Shown here: piece after piece, positions 16,538-26,622 of the stretch
How positions within the stretch are numbered: the first letter of the stretch is position 1
Layout: every line of letters begins with the position of its first letter
Assembly: GCF_000739735.1 (NCBI RefSeq)
Contig: NZ_BBJF01000022.1
Span: forward strand, 85,540-149,539
DNA from: Paraburkholderia ginsengisoli NBRC 100965
GTDB taxonomy: Bacteria; Pseudomonadota; Gammaproteobacteria; Burkholderiales; Burkholderiaceae
Direction: 5' to 3'
Length of the DNA: 64,000 nucleotides
Position numbers and translations under genes: made by a program
The notes under the pieces: model-generated
Told to the model about the DNA's origin: nothing
What the model saw: only the letters and a program-made list of their open reading frames with translations
Databases searched by the model: none

Positions 16538-19500
16538 AGCGTGACGACTCAGCCCAATCCACGGTGCAGGCGCCCGTCGGCACAGCCTCGGGCAACACGG
16601 CGAGGCCGCGCTCGAATCGGCGCGGCAAACCCGCGGCCCTGAGCAACGATCCGCTCTGGTACAAGGACGCGATCATCTATCAGGTGCACATCAAGTCGTT
16701 CTTCGATGCGAACAACGACGGCGTCGGCGACTTCCCAGGCCTGATCGCGAAGCTCGACTACATCGCCGAACTCGGTGTGAACGCGATCTGGCTGCTGCCG
16801 TTCTATCCGTCGCCCCGGCGCGACGATGGCTACGACATCGCCGACTACCGCAACGTGCACCCGGACTACGGCCAGCTTTCGGACGTGAAGCGCTTCATTC
16901 AGGAAGCGCACGCACGCGGCATCCGCGTGATTACCGAACTGGTGATCAACCACACGTCGGATCAGCACCCATGGTTTCAGCGCGCGCGCCGCGCGAAGCC
17001 GGGCTCCAATCATCGCAACTTCTACGTGTGGTCCGATACCGATCAGAAGTACCAGGAAACGCGGATCATCTTCATCGACTCGGAGCCTTCCAACTGGACT
17101 CATGATCCTGTTGCGGGCGCGTACTACTGGCACCGCTTCTATTCGCACCAGCCCGATCTGAACTTCGACAATCCGGCGGTGTTGAAAGAGGTATTGCAGG
17201 TGATGCGCTTCTGGCTCGACATGGGCATCGACGGGTTGCGGCTGGACGCGGTGCCGTATCTGGTCGAACGCGAAGGCACCAACAACGAGAACCTGCCGGA
17301 AACGCACGCGGTGCTCAAGAAGATCCGCGCAACGATCGACGCCGAGTATCCGAACCGGATGCTGCTCGCCGAAGCGAACCAGTGGCCGGAAGACGTGAAG
17401 GAGTATTTTGGCGACGAAGACGAATGCCACATGGCGTTCCACTTCCCGCTGATGCCGCGCATCTACATGTCGATTGCGAGCGAGGACCGCTTCCCGATCA
17501 CCGACATCATGCGGCAAACGCCGGACCTCGCCGAGTCGAATCAGTGGGCGATCTTCCTGCGCAATCACGATGAACTGACGCTCGAAATGGTCACCGACTC
17601 CGAGCGCGATTATCTGTGGAACACCTATGCGAGCGACCGTCGCGCTCGTTTGAACCTCGGCATTCGCCGCCGTCTCGCACCGTTGATGGAGCGCGACCGC
17701 CGCCGCATCGAGTTGATCAATTCGCTGCTGCTGTCGATGCCCGGCACGCCCGTGATCTATTACGGCGACGAACTCGGCATGGGCGACAACATCCACCTGG
17801 GCGACCGTGATGGCGTGCGCACACCGATGCAGTGGTCGTCGGACCGCAACGGCGGTTTCTCACGCGCGGATCCCGAGCAACTGGTGCTGCCGCCGGTGAT
17901 GGGTTCACTGTACGGCTTCGACGCGGTCAACGTCGAAGCGCAAAGCCGCGATCCGCATTCGCTGCTGAACTGGACCCGCCGCATGCTCGCCACGCGGCGC
18001 GCGAAGCAGACCTTCGGGCGCGGCACGATCCGCTTCCTGAAGCCGGAAAATCGCAAGATTCTCGCGTATCTGCGCGAGATGCCCGGCGAGCCGCCGATCC
18101 TGTGCGTCGCGAATCTGTCGCGCGCGCCGCAAGCCGTCGAACTCGACCTGTCCGAATTCAACGGCGCGGTGCCGATCGAAATGACCGCCGATTCCGTGTT
18201 CCCCGCAATCGGCCAACTGACCTATCTGCTGACATTCCCGCCCTACGGCTTCCTGTGGTTCATGCTGTGTGCGGGCGGCCAGCGTCCGACGTGGGCGCAG
18301 GCGCATTCGGAGCCGCTGCCGGAATTCGTCACGATCGTGATCCGCGAAGGACAAGCGGGTCCGACGCCGGAGAACGTGCGCCTGCTCGAATCGGAAGTGT
18401 TGCCTTCGTGGCTCTCCCGGCGCCGCTGGTTCGCGTCGAAGGATCAGAAGATGCATGCGGTGCGGCTCGCCGCGTTGACCACGATCCCGAACGGTGGCTT
18501 CGCGTTCACCGAAATCGAAGTGGACGTGGGCAACCACACCGAACGCTACGTGGTGCCGATCGCGATCACGTGGGGCGGCGAAACCACCACGCCGCTGTTC
18601 ATGCAGCTCGCGCTGGCGCGCGTGCGGCGCGGCCGCAACGTCGGCCATCTGACGGACGCGTTCTCGCTGCCGATCTTCGCGCACAACGTGATGCGCAAGC
18701 TGCGCGAACGCGCGGTGGTGCCGACCGTGCAGAAGAGCGAGATCAAGTTCCTGCCCACCGAACGTTTCGCCGAACTGGACAATCTCGGCGATCGGCCGGA
18801 GATTCGCTGGCTCGCGGCCGAGCAGAGCAACAGTTCGCTGATCATCGCGGATGCGGCCGTGTTGAAGCTGGTGCGCCGGCTCGTCAGCGGCATTCATCCG
18901 GAAGCGGAAATCAGCCGCTATCTGACCCAGCTCGGCTACGCGAACACCGCGCCGCTGTATGGCGAAGTGGTGCGTGTCGATCCCGAAGGCGTGCCGCATA
19001 CGTTGTGCATCCTGCAGGGCTTCATCGACAACCAGGGCGATGCGTGGAACTGGTCGCTCGACTATCTGCGCCGCTCGGTCGACGAACTGGCGATTGCCGT
19101 CGATACGGAAGCGCCGTCCGGGCCGGACCGCGCCAACGAAGCGATCCTGGTGGAAGGCTACAGCGAGCTGGCCGGCATCATCGGCAGGCGGCTGGGCGAG
19201 TTGCACGTGGCGCTCGCGTCGCCGACCGACGACCCGGCGTTCGCGCCGGAGCCGGCCGACGCCGCGCAGGTGAAGGCCTGGGTCGACGGCACGCAGTCGA
19301 TGCTCGCCGGCGCGCTCGATCTGCTCGCGCCGCGCATCGAACAGATGAGCGATCCGGAAACCAAGGCGCTCGCGCAGAGCCTGATCGACCGCCGCGCCGC
19401 GCTCGTCGAAGCAGTCGGCAAGCTGGTCTCCGCCGATGCGGGCGCATTGCGCATCCGCATTCACGGCGACTTCCATCTGGGCCAGGTGCTGGTCGCGCAG

Positions 19501-20001
19501 GGCGACGCGTATCTGATCGACTTCGAAGGCGAGCCCGCGCGTTCGCTCGAAGAGCGTCGGCAGAAGTCGAGCCCGTTGCGCGACGTGGCCGGTTTGATGC
19601 GCTCGTTGTCGTATGCGAGCGCGGCCGCGCAGTCCACGATGGAAAGCGCGCCGCAGCAGACCGCCGATCGCAAGCGCGCATTGTTCGACCGTTTCCGCGC
19701 GCATGCCACCTCGACCTTCCTCGCCGAATATCGCGCGGCGGTCGCGGACGCGGCGACGCCGCTGGTCGCGCCCGAGGCCGAACAGGCGTTGCTCGATCTG
19801 TTCCTGATCGAAAAGGCGGCGTATGAAATCCGCTACGAGGCGGCCAACCGTCCGACGTGGCTGAGCCTGCCGGTACGCGGCCTCGCCGCGCTCACCAGCC
19901 GTTTGCTGGGCGACACCGGCACACCCGTTCATCACGATCCATCCACCCAGGCGCCAGGCGCCGCCACACCGCCTAATCCGGCCGAGGGCGACTATGAGTG
20001 A
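16534..20001 (+). CDS. treS: Trehalose synthase fused to maltokinase
   Basis: A 1155-residue two-enzyme fusion. The N-terminal half is TreS, a GH13 enzyme interconverting maltose and trehalose: start motif WYKDAIIYQVHIKSF, D238 in GLRLDAVPYL, E280 in LLAEANQWPED and D346 in RNHDELTLEM. The C-terminal part (from about 600) is a maltokinase (Pep2/Mak), which phosphorylates maltose with ATP: HGDFHLGQ with catalytic D979 and YLIDFEGEP with metal-binding D996. The fusion couples maltose supply to maltose-1-phosphate production for the GlgE encoded just upstream. It starts inside the glgE stop codon and its end overlaps glgB by 8 nt. Cytoplasmic. Confidence 0.96.
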   Translation: MKRDDSAQSTVQAPVGTASGNTARPRSNRRGKPAALSNDPLWYKDAIIYQVHIKSFFDANNDGVGDFPGLIAKLDYIAELGVNAIWLLPFYPSPRRDDGYDIADYRNVHPDYGQLSDVKRFIQEAHARGIRVITELVINHTSDQHPWFQRARRAKPGSNHRNFYVWSDTDQKYQETRIIFIDSEPSNWTHDPVAGAYYWHRFYSHQPDLNFDNPAVLKEVLQVMRFWLDMGIDGLRLDAVPYLVEREGTNNENLPETHAVLKKIRATIDAEYPNRMLLAEANQWPEDVKEYFGDEDECHMAFHFPLMPRIYMSIASEDRFPITDIMRQTPDLAESNQWAIFLRNHDELTLEMVTDSERDYLWNTYASDRRARLNLGIRRRLAPLMERDRRRIELINSLLLSMPGTPVIYYGDELGMGDNIHLGDRDGVRTPMQWSSDRNGGFSRADPEQLVLPPVMGSLYGFDAVNVEAQSRDPHSLLNWTRRMLATRRAKQTFGRGTIRFLKPENRKILAYLREMPGEPPILCVANLSRAPQAVELDLSEFNGAVPIEMTADSVFPAIGQLTYLLTFPPYGFLWFMLCAGGQRPTWAQAHSEPLPEFVTIVIREGQAGPTPENVRLLESEVLPSWLSRRRWFASKDQKMHAVRLAALTTIPNGGFAFTEIEVDVGNHTERYVVPIAITWGGETTTPLFMQLALARVRRGRNVGHLTDAFSLPIFAHNVMRKLRERAVVPTVQKSEIKFLPTERFAELDNLGDRPEIRWLAAEQSNSSLIIADAAVLKLVRRLVSGIHPEAEISRYLTQLGYANTAPLYGEVVRVDPEGVPHTLCILQGFIDNQGDAWNWSLDYLRRSVDELAIAVDTEAPSGPDRANEAILVEGYSELAGIIGRRLGELHVALASPTDDPAFAPEPADAAQVKAWVDGTQSMLAGALDLLAPRIEQMSDPETKALAQSLIDRRAALVEAVGKLVSADAGALRIRIHGDFHLGQVLVAQGDAYLIDFEGEPARSLEERRQKSSPLRDVAGLMRSLSYASAAAQSTMESAPQQTADRKRALFDRFRAHATSTFLAEYRAAVADAATPLVAPEAEQALLDLFLIEKAAYEIRYEAANRPTWLSLPVRGLAALTSRLLGDTGTPVHHDPSTQAPGAATPPNPAEGDYE

Positions 20002-22204
20002 GCATGATCCGGCCGCTGGCCTCCAACCCGTCGACATCGACGCGCTCGTCGAAGCGCGTCACCCCGACCCGTTCTCGCAGCTCGGGCTGCATCACACGGA
20101 TGCGGGTCCCGTCGTGCGCGCGCTGTTGCCGAATGCCGCGCACGTCACCGTGATTGCGCGCGCCGACGGCGCAATGCTCGGCGAACTCGAACAATTGCGT
20201 CCGGGGCTGTTCGCGGGTCGCGTCACGTCGGCGGCGCCGTATCGCTTGCGGATCGACTGGCATGGCGTGGTGCAGGAAATCGAGGACACCTATTCGTTCG
20301 GCCCCGTGCTCGGCGACGAGCCGTTGGGCCGCCTCGCCCACGGCGATCCGTACGCGGTGCTCGAATGTCTCGGCGCGCGGCCGATGGAAGTGGACGGCGT
20401 GCCCGGCGTGCGCTTCGCCGTGTGGGCGCCGAATGCGCGGCGCGTGTCGGTGGTCGGCGACTTCAACGCGTGGGACGGCCGCCGTCATCCGATGCGGCTG
20501 CGTCATCAGGCCGGCGTGTGGGAGCTGTTCGTGCCGCGCGTCGGCGCCGGCACGCGCTACAAATACGAGCTGCTGTCGCGCGACGGCCATCCGCTGCCGC
20601 TGAAAGCCGATCCGTGCGCGATGCAGACGGAGAAGCCGCCGGGCACCGCGTCGGTGGTGGCGCACGTCGACGAGGTCGAGCAGTTTCCGTGGACCGATCA
20701 CGCGTGGATTCAGTCGCGCGCCGACAGGCAGACTGCGCGCGCGCCGATCACGATCTACGAAGTGCACGCGGAATCGTGGCTGCGCGTCGCCGAGGAAGGC
20801 CAACGCGGCCTCGACTGGGACGAGCTCGCGGAGCGGCTGCTGCCGTACGTGAAGAGCATGGGCTTCACGCATCTGGAGTTCATGCCGATCGCGGAGCATC
20901 CGTTCGGCGGTTCGTGGGGCTATCAGCCGCTCGGCCAGTTCGCGCCGTCCGCGCGCTTCGGCAAGCCGGAGCAGTTCGCGCGCTTCGTCGACCGCGCGCA
21001 CGAAATGGGACTCGGCGTGATACTCGACTGGGTGCCCGCGCATTTTCCGAACGACGCGCACGGTCTCATCGACTTCGACGGCACGCCGCTCTACGAGCAC
21101 GCCGATCCGCGCGAAGGCTATCACCAGGACTGGAACACGATGATCTACAACCTCGGCCGCAACGAGGTGAGCGCGTTCCTGGTCGCGTCCGGGCTCGCGT
21201 GGTTGAAGCGCTATCACGTCGACGGGCTGCGCGTCGACGCGGTCGCGTCGATGCTGTATCGCGACTATTCGCGCGCGGCCGGCGAGTGGGTGCCGAATAT
21301 CTACGGCGGGCGCGAGAACCTCGAATCGATTGCGTTCCTGAAGCGCCTCAATCACGAAGTCGGCTATGTGCCGGGCGTGCCGGGCGCGATCACGATCGCC
21401 GAGGAATCGACCGCGTGGCCTGGCGTGACCGCGCCCGTCGCGGACGGCGGCCTCGGCTTCCAGTTCAAGTGGAACATGGGCTGGATGCACGACTCGCTGC
21501 ACTACATGGAGGAAGACCCGGTCTATCGCCAATACCATCATCACAACATGACGTTCGGGATGGTGTACGCGTACTCGGAGCGCTTCGTGCTGCCGCTCTC
21601 GCACGACGAAGTGGTGCACGGCAAAGGGTCGCTGCTCGGCAAGATGCCGGGCGACCGCTGGCAGAAGTTCGCCAACCTGCGCGCGTACTTCGGCTTCATG
21701 TGGACACATCCTGGCAAGAAGCTGCTGTTCATGGGCGGCGAGTTCGGCCAGCTCGCCGAGTTCGATCACGACACGTCGCCGCATTGGCATCTGCTCGACG
21801 ATCCGAACCACCACGGCGTGCAAATGCTGGTGCGCGATCTGAACCATCTGTACCGCAACGAGCCCGCGCTGCATCTGCTGGACAGCGAGCCGGGCGGCTT
21901 CGGCTGGCTGATCGGCGACGATAACGGCAACAGCGTGTTCGCCTATCGACGCACCGACGGCGCCGGCCAGGAACTGGTGGTGGTCTGCAACATGACGCCG
22001 GTGCCGCGCGTCGGCTATCGGATCGGCCTGCCGCGCGACGGACGCTGGGCGGAAGTGCTGAACACGGATGCCAGCGTGTATGGCGGCTCGAACATGGGCA
22101 ACGGCGGGCTGATTCATACCGACGCCATCCCCAGCCACGGCTGGCCGCATTCCGCTTCACTGGTGTTGCCGCCGCTCGCGACGATCGTCTTGCGCGCGGA
22201 GTGA
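19994..22204 (+). CDS. glgB: 1,4-alpha-glucan branching enzyme
   Basis: A 736-residue GlgB that cuts alpha-1,4 chains and rejoins them as alpha-1,6 branches. It has an N-terminal beta-sandwich extension, a CBM48 domain (about 105-225; VRFAVWAPNARRVSVVGDFN) and the GH13 barrel with nucleophile D415 (GLRVDAVASM), acid/base E470 (ITIAEESTAWPG) and D538 (LPLSHDEVVHGK). Length and motif spacing match E. coli GlgB. The ATG overlaps the end of treS by 8 nt in another frame, so translation is probably coupled. It branches the linear glucan made by GlgE. Confidence 0.97.
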   Translation: MSEHDPAAGLQPVDIDALVEARHPDPFSQLGLHHTDAGPVVRALLPNAAHVTVIARADGAMLGELEQLRPGLFAGRVTSAAPYRLRIDWHGVVQEIEDTYSFGPVLGDEPLGRLAHGDPYAVLECLGARPMEVDGVPGVRFAVWAPNARRVSVVGDFNAWDGRRHPMRLRHQAGVWELFVPRVGAGTRYKYELLSRDGHPLPLKADPCAMQTEKPPGTASVVAHVDEVEQFPWTDHAWIQSRADRQTARAPITIYEVHAESWLRVAEEGQRGLDWDELAERLLPYVKSMGFTHLEFMPIAEHPFGGSWGYQPLGQFAPSARFGKPEQFARFVDRAHEMGLGVILDWVPAHFPNDAHGLIDFDGTPLYEHADPREGYHQDWNTMIYNLGRNEVSAFLVASGLAWLKRYHVDGLRVDAVASMLYRDYSRAAGEWVPNIYGGRENLESIAFLKRLNHEVGYVPGVPGAITIAEESTAWPGVTAPVADGGLGFQFKWNMGWMHDSLHYMEEDPVYRQYHHHNMTFGMVYAYSERFVLPLSHDEVVHGKGSLLGKMPGDRWQKFANLRAYFGFMWTHPGKKLLFMGGEFGQLAEFDHDTSPHWHLLDDPNHHGVQMLVRDLNHLYRNEPALHLLDSEPGGFGWLIGDDNGNSVFAYRRTDGAGQELVVVCNMTPVPRVGYRIGLPRDGRWAEVLNTDASVYGGSNMGNGGLIHTDAIPSHGWPHSASLVLPPLATIVLRAE

Positions 22205-22311
22205 TCGACTTGCCGTAACCCGGGCGCGCGGCGTGCAGATTTTTTGCGCCGCGCGCTCGTTGCATGAAGACCCAAGCTGGCGTTCATAAATCAGAACAGA
22301 GAAGGGGAATC

Positions 22312-24531
22312 ATGTCGCATGCAATGCCCGACCGGCTTCTGCCCGGCTCGCCGTATCCGCTCGGTGCGAGTTGGGATGGCCTCGGTGTCAACTTTGCAGT
22401 GTTCTCGGCCAATGCGCAAAAAATCGAGCTCTGCCTGTTCGATCCCACCGGCCGCAAGGAAATCCGTCGCTACACGCTGCCCGAATGCACCGACGAAGTC
22501 TGGCACGGCTATCTGCCGAACGCGCATCCGGGCACCGCTTACGGCTTTCGCGCGCATGGCCCGTATCAGCCGCAGCAGGGGCATCGCTTCAATCCGCACA
22601 AGCTGCTGCTCGATCCCTACGCGCGCAAACTGGTCGGACAGTTTCGCTGGTCGGATGCGCTGTTCGGTTATCGCGTGCATTCGAATCGCGCGGACCTGTC
22701 GATCGATCGGCGCGATTCGGCGCCCGCCATGCCGAAGTGCGTGGTGATCGACGAGGCGTTCGACTGGTCGCACGACAAGCGCCCGAACGTGCCGTGGGGC
22801 GAGACCATCGTCTACGAAACGCATGTACGCGGCGCGTCGATGTTGCGCGCCGACCTGCGGCAGCACGAACGCGGCACGTTCGCGGCGCTGGCGTCGCCGG
22901 AGTTCATCGAGCATCTGTTGAAGCTCGGTGTGACCGCGGTCGAGTTGCTGCCGGTCCACGCGTTTCTCAACGATCGCTTCCTGGTGGAGCGCGGCCTGCG
23001 CAACTACTGGGGCTACAACAGCGCGGCGTTCTTCGCGCCGGAGCCGTCGTATCTGAGCACGCACCGGCTCGACGAAATGCGCATTGCCGTGCGTCAGTTG
23101 CACGCGGCGGGCATCGAGGTGATTCTCGACGTGGTCTACAACCACACCTGCGAAGGCAACGAGATGGGCCCGACCGTGTCGTGGCGCGGCCTCGACAACG
23201 CCAGCTACTACCGCCTGATTCCCGGCGACGAGCGGCACCATATCAACGACACCGGCTGCGGCAACACGCTGAACATCACGCATCCGCGCGTGCTGCAGAT
23301 GGTGATGGATTCGCTGCGCTACTGGTCGACGGCGTTCAATATCGACGGCTTCCGTTTCGATCTCGGCGTGACGCTCGGACGGGAGCAACACGGCTTCGAT
23401 CCCGGCTCCGGCTTTTTCGACGCGTTGCGCCAGGACCCGATCCTGTCGCAACGCAAGCTGATTTCCGAGCCGTGGGACATCGGCCCCGGCGGCTATCAGC
23501 TCGGCAATCATCCGCCGGGTTTCGGCGAATGGAACGATCGTTTTCGCGACACCGTGCGCCGTTTCTGGCGCGGCGATGCCGGCTTGCGGCCCGATCTCGC
23601 CGCGCGCCTGACCGGTTCGGCCGACCTCTTCAACCGGCGCTTCAGAAAACCGTGGGCGTCGATCAATTTCGTCACGTCGCATGACGGCTTCACTTTGGCC
23701 GACGTCACCGCCTACGAACACAAGCACAACGAAGCGAATCGCGAAGACAATAACGACGGCCACAACGAGAATTGCAGCCGCAACTGGGGCGCCGAAGGTC
23801 CGACCGACGATCCCGCGATTCTCGACACGCGCAAACGCGTGGCGCGCTCGCTGATCGCCACGCTGCTGATGGCGCTCGGCACGCCGATGATGCTGGCCGG
23901 CGACGAATCGCTGCGCACGCAGAACGGCAACAACAACGCGTACTGCCAGGACAACGAAATATCGTGGCTTGACTGGGAACGCGCGGCGTCGGCGGACGGC
24001 CGCCAGATGACCGAATTCGTCGCGCGGGTGATCGCGCTGCGCAAACATCATCCCCTGCTACGCGAAACGCGTTTTCTGTTCGGCGACCGCGAAGTGTTGC
24101 CGGGTCTGTTCGATGTCGGCTGGTTCGACGAGCACGGCGATCCGCTCACGATCGAAGCATGGCAAGACCCCGAAGGGCGCGCGTTCACGCTGCGACGCGC
24201 GGGCCCAGGTTTGAATGGCGAAACCGAAGTATTGTTGATGATGCTTAACGCCAACGAGGAAACGCTGCGATTTCTGCCGCCCGCCCCCCACCTGGAATGG
24301 CACGTGCTGTTAGACACTGCCAAGCCGGATAGCGCACCGCACCGGTTGGCGGCCGGCGAAGTCGAGGTGGCCGCGCACGGCCTCGTGATGCTGGCCGCGC
24401 GACCGGTCGGCGAAGCGGACTGGCAAGCGGGCTGGAAGGCCGGCCCGCAGCATGGGCCGCGACTTCTGACGGCGCTGCCGCCCGATCCCGGTGCGCATCC
24501 GCCCAGCGACGATACGTCGCCGAGCACTTGA
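22312..24531 (+). CDS. glgX: Glycogen debranching enzyme (isoamylase type)
   Basis: A 739-residue GlgX/TreX-type enzyme cleaving alpha-1,6 branches. A CBM48 domain (about 7-100; LGASWDGLGVNFAVFSANA) precedes the GH13 barrel with D350 (GFRFDLGVTLGRE), E386 (ISEPWDIGPGGYQ) and D458 (VTSHDGFTL). The ATG at 22312 has a strong AAGGGGA 4-5 nt upstream; an in-frame ATG at 22264 has none and is rejected. It is separated from glgB by 107 bp, the first gap in the operon. Together with TreY and TreZ it would release linear chains for trehalose formation. Confidence 0.96.
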   Translation: MSHAMPDRLLPGSPYPLGASWDGLGVNFAVFSANAQKIELCLFDPTGRKEIRRYTLPECTDEVWHGYLPNAHPGTAYGFRAHGPYQPQQGHRFNPHKLLLDPYARKLVGQFRWSDALFGYRVHSNRADLSIDRRDSAPAMPKCVVIDEAFDWSHDKRPNVPWGETIVYETHVRGASMLRADLRQHERGTFAALASPEFIEHLLKLGVTAVELLPVHAFLNDRFLVERGLRNYWGYNSAAFFAPEPSYLSTHRLDEMRIAVRQLHAAGIEVILDVVYNHTCEGNEMGPTVSWRGLDNASYYRLIPGDERHHINDTGCGNTLNITHPRVLQMVMDSLRYWSTAFNIDGFRFDLGVTLGREQHGFDPGSGFFDALRQDPILSQRKLISEPWDIGPGGYQLGNHPPGFGEWNDRFRDTVRRFWRGDAGLRPDLAARLTGSADLFNRRFRKPWASINFVTSHDGFTLADVTAYEHKHNEANREDNNDGHNENCSRNWGAEGPTDDPAILDTRKRVARSLIATLLMALGTPMMLAGDESLRTQNGNNNAYCQDNEISWLDWERAASADGRQMTEFVARVIALRKHHPLLRETRFLFGDREVLPGLFDVGWFDEHGDPLTIEAWQDPEGRAFTLRRAGPGLNGETEVLLMMLNANEETLRFLPPAPHLEWHVLLDTAKPDSAPHRLAAGEVEVAAHGLVMLAARPVGEADWQAGWKAGPQHGPRLLTALPPDPGAHPPSDDTSPST

Positions 24532-24687
24532 TGGCGGCACTTGAAGCAGCGCGATGGCAAGCGCCTCGCGACACGAACAGCAGGCAATGCGGCACGGCGT
24601 TACGCGTACCGCGTTGCAAACGCGCTCCGCGCGCAACACGCCAGACGCAAGGCGTAGCTCGACAGTAGATCCGAAGGATGAAGAATT

Positions 24688-26622
24688 ATGTCCGAATGCC
24701 CGATTGATCCCCATGCGCATCATCACGCGCATTGCCTGCCCTTCAGCGCGCAATTGCTCGGCGCCGCGGGCGCGAAGCCGCGCACGCGGTTCCGTTTCTG
24801 GGCGCCGTCGTGCAAGAGTGTGCAAGTCGCGATCGAAAACGGCCCGGCGCAGGGCGTCCACGAAATGACGCCCGCCGGCAACGGCTGGTTCGAAGCCACC
24901 GTCGACAGCGGCGCGGGCACGCTGTACCGCTTCCGACTCGACGGCGAGCAGGCGGTGCCCGATCCGGCGTCACGTTTTCAGCCGCAGGACGTGCATGGAC
25001 CCAGCGAAGTCATCGATCCCCGCGCGTACCGTTGGGAACATACGAACTGGCACGGCCGGCCGTGGGAAGAAACCGTGCTGTACGAACTGCACGTGGGCGC
25101 AATGGGCGGCTACGCAGGCGTGCAAAAACGCTTGCCGGCGCTCGCCGCGCTCGGCGTCACCGCAATCGAATTGATGCCGCTGAACGATTTCCCCGGCAAA
25201 CACAACTGGGGCTATGACGGCGTGCTGCCGTACGCACCCGACTCCGCATACGGCCGTCCCGAAGAACTGAAGGCGCTGATCGACGCCGCGCACGGTCACG
25301 GCCTGATGGTGTTTCTCGACGTGGTCTACAACCACTTCGGTCCGGACGGCAATTATCTGCATGCATACGCACGCTCGTTTTTCCGCGAAGGCACGCATAC
25401 GCCGTGGGGCCCGGCGATCGATTTCGACCGCAGTGAAGTGAGCGACTTCTTCACGGACAACGCGGTGTACTGGATCAACGAATACCGGATCGACGGGCTG
25501 CGTTTCGACGCGGTGCATGCGATCGACAACCACGCGTGGCTGCGCGACCTGTCCGAGCATATTCGCGCGAAGGTTCAGCATGGGCGGCATGTGCATCTGG
25601 TGCTGGAAAACGAGCACAACAGCGCGAGTCTGCTGGAATCGCATTTCGACGCGCAATGGAACGACGACGCGCACAACACGCTGCACGTTCTGCTGACCGG
25701 CGAAACGGAAGGCTATTACCACGCGTACGAAGAGCAACCGATCCGGCGTCTCGCGCGCGTGCTGTCGGAAGGCTTCGCGTATCAGGGCGACCCGTCGCCG
25801 ATTCACGACGGCAAACCGCGTGGCGAACCGAGCGGGCATTTGCCGCCCACGTCGTTCGTGATGTTTTTGCAGAACCACGATCAGGTCGGCAACCGAGCAT
25901 TCGGCGAGCGGCTGCGCAAGCTGACCTCGGACGACGCGTTGCGCGCCGCCACCGGTCTGCTGTTGCTGTCGCCGCAAATCCCGCTGCTGTTCATGGACGA
26001 GGAATACGGCTCAACGCAGCCATTCCTGTTCTTCACCGACTACACCGGCGAACTCGCCGACGCCGTGCGCGAAGGACGGCGTCGCGAATTCGCGCGCTTT
26101 TCGTCGTTCACCGATGAGAAGAAGCGCGCGCAGATTCCCGATCCGAACGACGTGAAAACGTTCGCCGCGTCGTCGCCATCGGCATCGGCGTTGGAAGCCG
26201 CCGAGGCGGCTGCGCAAAACGATGCGGACGCGAAAGACCGTCTCGACTGGATGCACTTCTACAAGTCAGCGCTCGCGGTACGGGCCAAGCTGATCACACC
26301 GCGTCTGAAGCACAGCAAGGCGCTCGGCGCGAGTGTGCTGGGCGCGGCGAACGGCGGCGATGCGAACGCGCTGGTCGCGCGCTGGAAACTCGGCGACGGC
26401 GAGACGTTGTCGGTCGCGCTGAATCTGTCGAAGGAGAGCGTCGCGTTCGACGATGTGCCCGCCGGCAAGATCGTTTTCGAAACGCCGCCGCGCGTGCGCG
26501 AGCAGATCGACACCGGCGTGTTGCCGGCGAACACGTTCGTCGCGTGGCTAAGCGGCGATGTCAGCGACTACGCGATCGGCCACGATGCCCGCATCGCGGG
26601 CCAACAGGAGCGCAACGCGTGA
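24688..26622 (+). CDS. treZ: Malto-oligosyltrehalose trehalohydrolase
   Basis: A 644-residue TreZ, which releases free trehalose from the maltooligosyl-trehalose made by TreY. It has an N-terminal CBM48-like domain (about 20-110), then the GH13 barrel with D274 (GLRFDAVHAIDNH), E307 (HLVLENEHNS) and the FLQNHDQVGNRAFGERL motif typical of this subfamily. GAAGGA lies 10 nt upstream of the ATG at 24688. An Ala/Asp-rich insert near residue 495 (SPSASALEAAEAAAQNDADA) is a variable linker. Its stop overlaps the malQ start by GTGA. It is unusual that malQ lies between treZ and treY. Confidence 0.96.
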   Translation: MSECPIDPHAHHHAHCLPFSAQLLGAAGAKPRTRFRFWAPSCKSVQVAIENGPAQGVHEMTPAGNGWFEATVDSGAGTLYRFRLDGEQAVPDPASRFQPQDVHGPSEVIDPRAYRWEHTNWHGRPWEETVLYELHVGAMGGYAGVQKRLPALAALGVTAIELMPLNDFPGKHNWGYDGVLPYAPDSAYGRPEELKALIDAAHGHGLMVFLDVVYNHFGPDGNYLHAYARSFFREGTHTPWGPAIDFDRSEVSDFFTDNAVYWINEYRIDGLRFDAVHAIDNHAWLRDLSEHIRAKVQHGRHVHLVLENEHNSASLLESHFDAQWNDDAHNTLHVLLTGETEGYYHAYEEQPIRRLARVLSEGFAYQGDPSPIHDGKPRGEPSGHLPPTSFVMFLQNHDQVGNRAFGERLRKLTSDDALRAATGLLLLSPQIPLLFMDEEYGSTQPFLFFTDYTGELADAVREGRRREFARFSSFTDEKKRAQIPDPNDVKTFAASSPSASALEAAEAAAQNDADAKDRLDWMHFYKSALAVRAKLITPRLKHSKALGASVLGAANGGDANALVARWKLGDGETLSVALNLSKESVAFDDVPAGKIVFETPPRVREQIDTGVLPANTFVAWLSGDVSDYAIGHDARIAGQQERNA